A stretch of 64,000 bases of DNA from Peptococcaceae bacterium (GTDB lineage: Bacteria > Bacillota > Desulfotomaculia > Desulfotomaculales > Desulfocucumaceae), in assembly GCA_023512435.1 (NCBI GenBank), contig JAILZP010000003.1:85708-149707 (forward strand). The letters run 5' to 3'. The notes under the pieces are model-generated. The model had not been told where the DNA came from. It was given only the letters and a program-made list of their open reading frames with translations, and did no database searches. The translations under genes and the position numbers were made by a program. Shown here piece by piece: positions 61,613-64,000 of this stretch. Each line of letters starts with the position of its first letter. Position 1 is the stretch's first letter.

Positions 61613-62518
61613 CTAGCTCAAGAGCCGGGTGAACAGCCTGAGCAGCCTCCGGTGCCGCGCGAGCGCCGGGAAGCGGCGGCGTGCCCACTCCCTGGCTGCG
61701 AGGCGGGATATCAGCCGACGTGCCAGGCTGAACTTTTTGATGCGGGCCCCGGTCGGGCAGACGTACCAGTAGCGCGGTGCCACGACCGGCGGCCACCGGC
61801 CGCTCACGATCTTGATGACCTCGAGGGCGGCCAGCACCGATACCAGCCAGACGGTAACGCAGAGCTGGGCATGGGGGCGCCGGCCCTCACACCACTCCTC
61901 GAACCACTCCTCCTGCCATTCGCCTTCCGTCAGGTAGTACAGGGCCACACGACGCACCTCTGGGCTCTCTGTGAAGGCCTTCAGCTCCTCGTAGCCCAGC
62001 CCTAAGGGCATCGACATGCACTCGGCAGCCGAAGGGCTCGATGGCAGGAAGGTCGTCGTGCGGCCAAAGGCGCCGATGGGATAGGCCATTACGGCCGGCG
62101 TGCCGACCGAGCGGGCCACATCGATGGTCAGCATGCTCAGCGGCCAGTCGTCGGCAGCGCAGACGACGACGTCGAACCCGCGCACCACCTCGGCCGCCTC
62201 GCTCATCTCGAGCGCCCGCTCGAGGGCCGTGACCTCTGCAGCGGGATTGATGCGCAGGATGCTCTCCTTGGTGCACTGGGCCTTGCTTCGGCCCAGGGTG
62301 TCGCAGAAGCAGCTGATCTGGCGGTTGATGTTGGAGGGCTCATAGGCCTCAGGGTCCATGAGCGTGAGGTGCTCGACCCCGCTCCGTGCGAGGACCTGTG
62401 CCACGACACCGCCGACGCCCCCGCACCCGATGATGAGCACGCGGGCGGCACGGATGCGCGCCTGCTCGGAAGGGGTAAAGATACCCAGGTTACGCCAGAA
62501 TGCCTCCTCATAGTGCAT
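61613..62518 (-). CDS. ThiF/HesA-family E1-like protein
   Basis: 301 aa from ATG 62518 (the upstream part of the open frame is Arg/Ser-rich and not protein-like). Nucleotide site LIIGCGGVGGVVAQVLARSGVEHLTLMDPEAYEPSNINRQ; the paired zinc cysteines of MoeB are not evident. C-terminal TM-like and basic segments (VSVLAALEVIKIV, then an Arg-rich tail). It lies between an AOR gene and the RdhA-like operon; role in pterin sulfur chemistry is inferred from the AOR neighbour. Confidence 0.82.
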   Translation of the reverse strand: MHYEEAFWRNLGIFTPSEQARIRAARVLIIGCGGVGGVVAQVLARSGVEHLTLMDPEAYEPSNINRQISCFCDTLGRSKAQCTKESILRINPAAEVTALERALEMSEAAEVVRGFDVVVCAADDWPLSMLTIDVARSVGTPAVMAYPIGAFGRTTTFLPSSPSAAECMSMPLGLGYEELKAFTESPEVRRVALYYLTEGEWQEEWFEEWCEGRRPHAQLCVTVWLVSVLAALEVIKIVSGRWPPVVAPRYWYVCPTGARIKKFSLARRLISRLAAREWARRRFPALARHRRLLRLFTRLLS

Positions 62519-62618
62519 GGGGCGTCCATCCTCACTAGCCTGGTCTATAGTAGACGCGAGGCCCCGGGCGGGTCTCCCCGCCGGGGCCTCGCCCACAGGT
62601 AGATCGGTCCGTCTGCGG

Positions 62619-64000
62619 TTAGCGGAGCTTGGCCGCGATCGCCTCAGCGACGTCGTCGATGCCGAGCTCTTTGAGCTTTTCGGCGGTCGGGATGCCCTTG
62701 TCCTCGGTCCAGCCGCGCTTCTTCCAGTACTCGGGCAGGAGCTGGTCGAAGACCTTGGCCATGTCGCCGTCGTAGGCCATCTTGCCCTTGTGCGGGCCGG
62801 CCGGCAGCGGCTCCTTGAACCAACGCTTGGCCGGGAGCATCTCCGGGCAGTCCCATTCCTTCTTGGGATCCTTGATGCCCTGGCAGTACAGGTTGAAGAG
62901 CCGGCCAAGGGCATAGGCGCGCTCGCCCACCCGGCCGATCTCGGCCTCCTGAAAGTCCTCCCAGCCGGTAGCCGCCTTGATCATGTCCACCGTCTTCCCG
63001 GTCCAGTGGCCGGCCGAGAAGCTGCAGATCACGAGCGAGTTATTGAACGCCTGGACGTTCTCGGCAGCGATGGCGGCATCCGTGTCCCCCTTGTTGAAGG
63101 GTATCCGGCTGCCGCTGGTGTGCTCGGTCGGCCGGATGGCCACGAGGTAGGACATGGCGTTGCCGCACGCATTGGCGCGGACGCCGTGGGCGGGCTGGGC
63201 GTAGCGGTGGCACGTCATGGAGTAGTCCATGATCTCGGGGTTGCCCTTCTTCTGGGCAAAGTACTTGGCCGTCTCGTAGGTGCCGCGAGCCAGCACATCG
63301 CCGATGCCCTCGCGGGCAACGATCTTTTTGACGATGGCGTCGACGGCGTGCACATCGCCCCACTGGATGTCGATGCCGTCGAGGTCGGCGGGGGTGATCA
63401 GTTCGCGCTGGCGCAATTCCATCAGCAGCGCGAGCAGGGCCCCGCCCTCGATAAAGTCGATGCCATAGTCGTCGTGGATAAAGGTCGTGTACTGCGTCTT
63501 GGCCAGCGCCTCGGCGCGGTCAAAGTGCGTGCCGGTGAAGGGGTCATCCGGGGTGGCGCCGGGCATCTCGAGGTAGCCGAGGTTGCCGCCGACCATGCCC
63601 ATGGCCTCCCAGTCCGGCATGTCGCTGATCGTGCGATCCATGAGAGGATCAGCGCTCGTCGTCTCGACCGGGTACAGGCAGTGCATGGCGCAGCCCGGGC
63701 AGGACTGCTTCCGTACAAAGCTGGCCACATCCATGAACGGACCGGAGAGGGCCATGACCGTGTGTGGATCGGCCCAGGCCTCCCACTGCCAGTTGCGGAT
63801 GGGGAAGTCGCTGGACGCGTTCGAGTGGGCATAGCCGATGCGGGCGGTGCCATAGGAGCGCCACCCATAGTCGTTCTTCTCGGTCGACTGGATCGCCTGT
63901 GTCAGCTCGAGGAAGCGGGCCTTGTCGGCCAGGGGGTGCCCCTTGGTGCCGCGGATCACGATGCCCTTGAGGTTCTTGGAGCCAAAGATCGCCCCGGCAC
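62619..64000 (-). CDS. Aldehyde:ferredoxin oxidoreductase family, N-terminus off window
   Basis: 460 C-terminal residues. At the window edge AGAIFGSKNLKGIVIRGTKG is the AOR pterin-region motif, so ~170 N-terminal residues are missing. The Fe-S motif CPGCAMHC (C-x2-C-x3-C) is seen, with later family segments (DYSMTCHRYAQPAHGVRANACGNAMSYL). Sequence is clearly different from the AOR at 3610-5532. It precedes the ThiF-like gene on the same strand, ~100 bp apart. Confidence 0.9.
   Translation of the reverse strand, partial: AGAIFGSKNLKGIVIRGTKGHPLADKARFLELTQAIQSTEKNDYGWRSYGTARIGYAHSNASSDFPIRNWQWEAWADPHTVMALSGPFMDVASFVRKQSCPGCAMHCLYPVETTSADPLMDRTISDMPDWEAMGMVGGNLGYLEMPGATPDDPFTGTHFDRAEALAKTQYTTFIHDDYGIDFIEGGALLALLMELRQRELITPADLDGIDIQWGDVHAVDAIVKKIVAREGIGDVLARGTYETAKYFAQKKGNPEIMDYSMTCHRYAQPAHGVRANACGNAMSYLVAIRPTEHTSGSRIPFNKGDTDAAIAAENVQAFNNSLVICSFSAGHWTGKTVDMIKAATGWEDFQEAEIGRVGERAYALGRLFNLYCQGIKDPKKEWDCPEMLPAKRWFKEPLPAGPHKGKMAYDGDMAKVFDQLLPEYWKKRGWTEDKGIPTAEKLKELGIDDVAEAIAAKLR

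Overview
The first ~57.17 kb looks like one genome: an anaerobic, spore-former-type Firmicute, most like the Peptococcaceae / Pelotomaculum-Desulfotomaculum group. This is inferred from AOR-type oxidoreductases, a hybrid cluster protein, S-layer-homology (SLH) surface proteins, ECF transport, many TTG/GTG starts with strong Shine-Dalgarno (SD) sites, and protein style. The last ~6.8 kb differs in codon use and gene style (Tat-exported reductive-dehalogenase-like enzyme, Chloroflexota-like). It is joined inside two genes that are both cut at their 3' ends, so it is either an assembly chimera or a recombination joint.

Layout. 1-6.0 kb (minus): a redox operon of ferredoxin-like subunit, AOR, MoaD-like, ThiF/MoeB-like, NuoE-like and NuoF-like genes and the start of a [2Fe-2S] subunit. 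6.4-8.2 kb: hcp with a CRP/FNR-type palindrome upstream, then a cupin. 8.5-19.2 kb: a nutrient module with a solute:sodium symporter, sensor kinase and sigma54 response regulator on the minus strand, facing a TRAP transporter (DctPQM) and 5-oxoprolinase PxpABC. Two divergent -24/-12 promoters and a 9-bp inverted repeat lie between them. 19.3-20.5 kb: a two-P-loop ATPase.

20.7-56.4 kb: the most interesting region, a large corrinoid-responsive locus. It has four cobalamin riboswitches (two in direct tandem), CbiZ, a complete ECF transporter (EcfT, fused EcfA-EcfA, S component), and a family of exported proteins. Those proteins carry the two domains of animal intrinsic factor/transcobalamin: the alpha/alpha-barrel repeat domain and the DUF4430 transcobalamin-like C-terminal domain. 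In one protein both are fused and anchored by SLH domains; in others they are split or combined with Ig-like (Big2) and PQQ-type beta-propeller domains. A 24-nt identical RNA motif followed by an intrinsic terminator occurs three times here, once directly before a cobalamin riboswitch. Two DUF2292 mini-proteins accompany it. A seven-gene MoxR/DUF58/von Willebrand A membrane operon lies between the DUF4430 genes. The fourth riboswitch precedes DppB/DppC-type ABC permeases.

Proposed working model (inference): surface proteins capture corrinoids outside the cell and hand them to the ECF transporter; CbiZ remodels the imported cobamide; riboswitches shut the locus off when adenosylcobalamin is plentiful.

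57.17-64 kb (minus strand): an AOR enzyme, a ThiF-like protein, a membrane protein, a reductive-dehalogenase-like enzyme with two C2H2 zinc-finger-like motifs, and a membrane polyferredoxin fused to a GltD-like flavoprotein. No tRNA, rRNA, insertion sequence or CRISPR array was seen.
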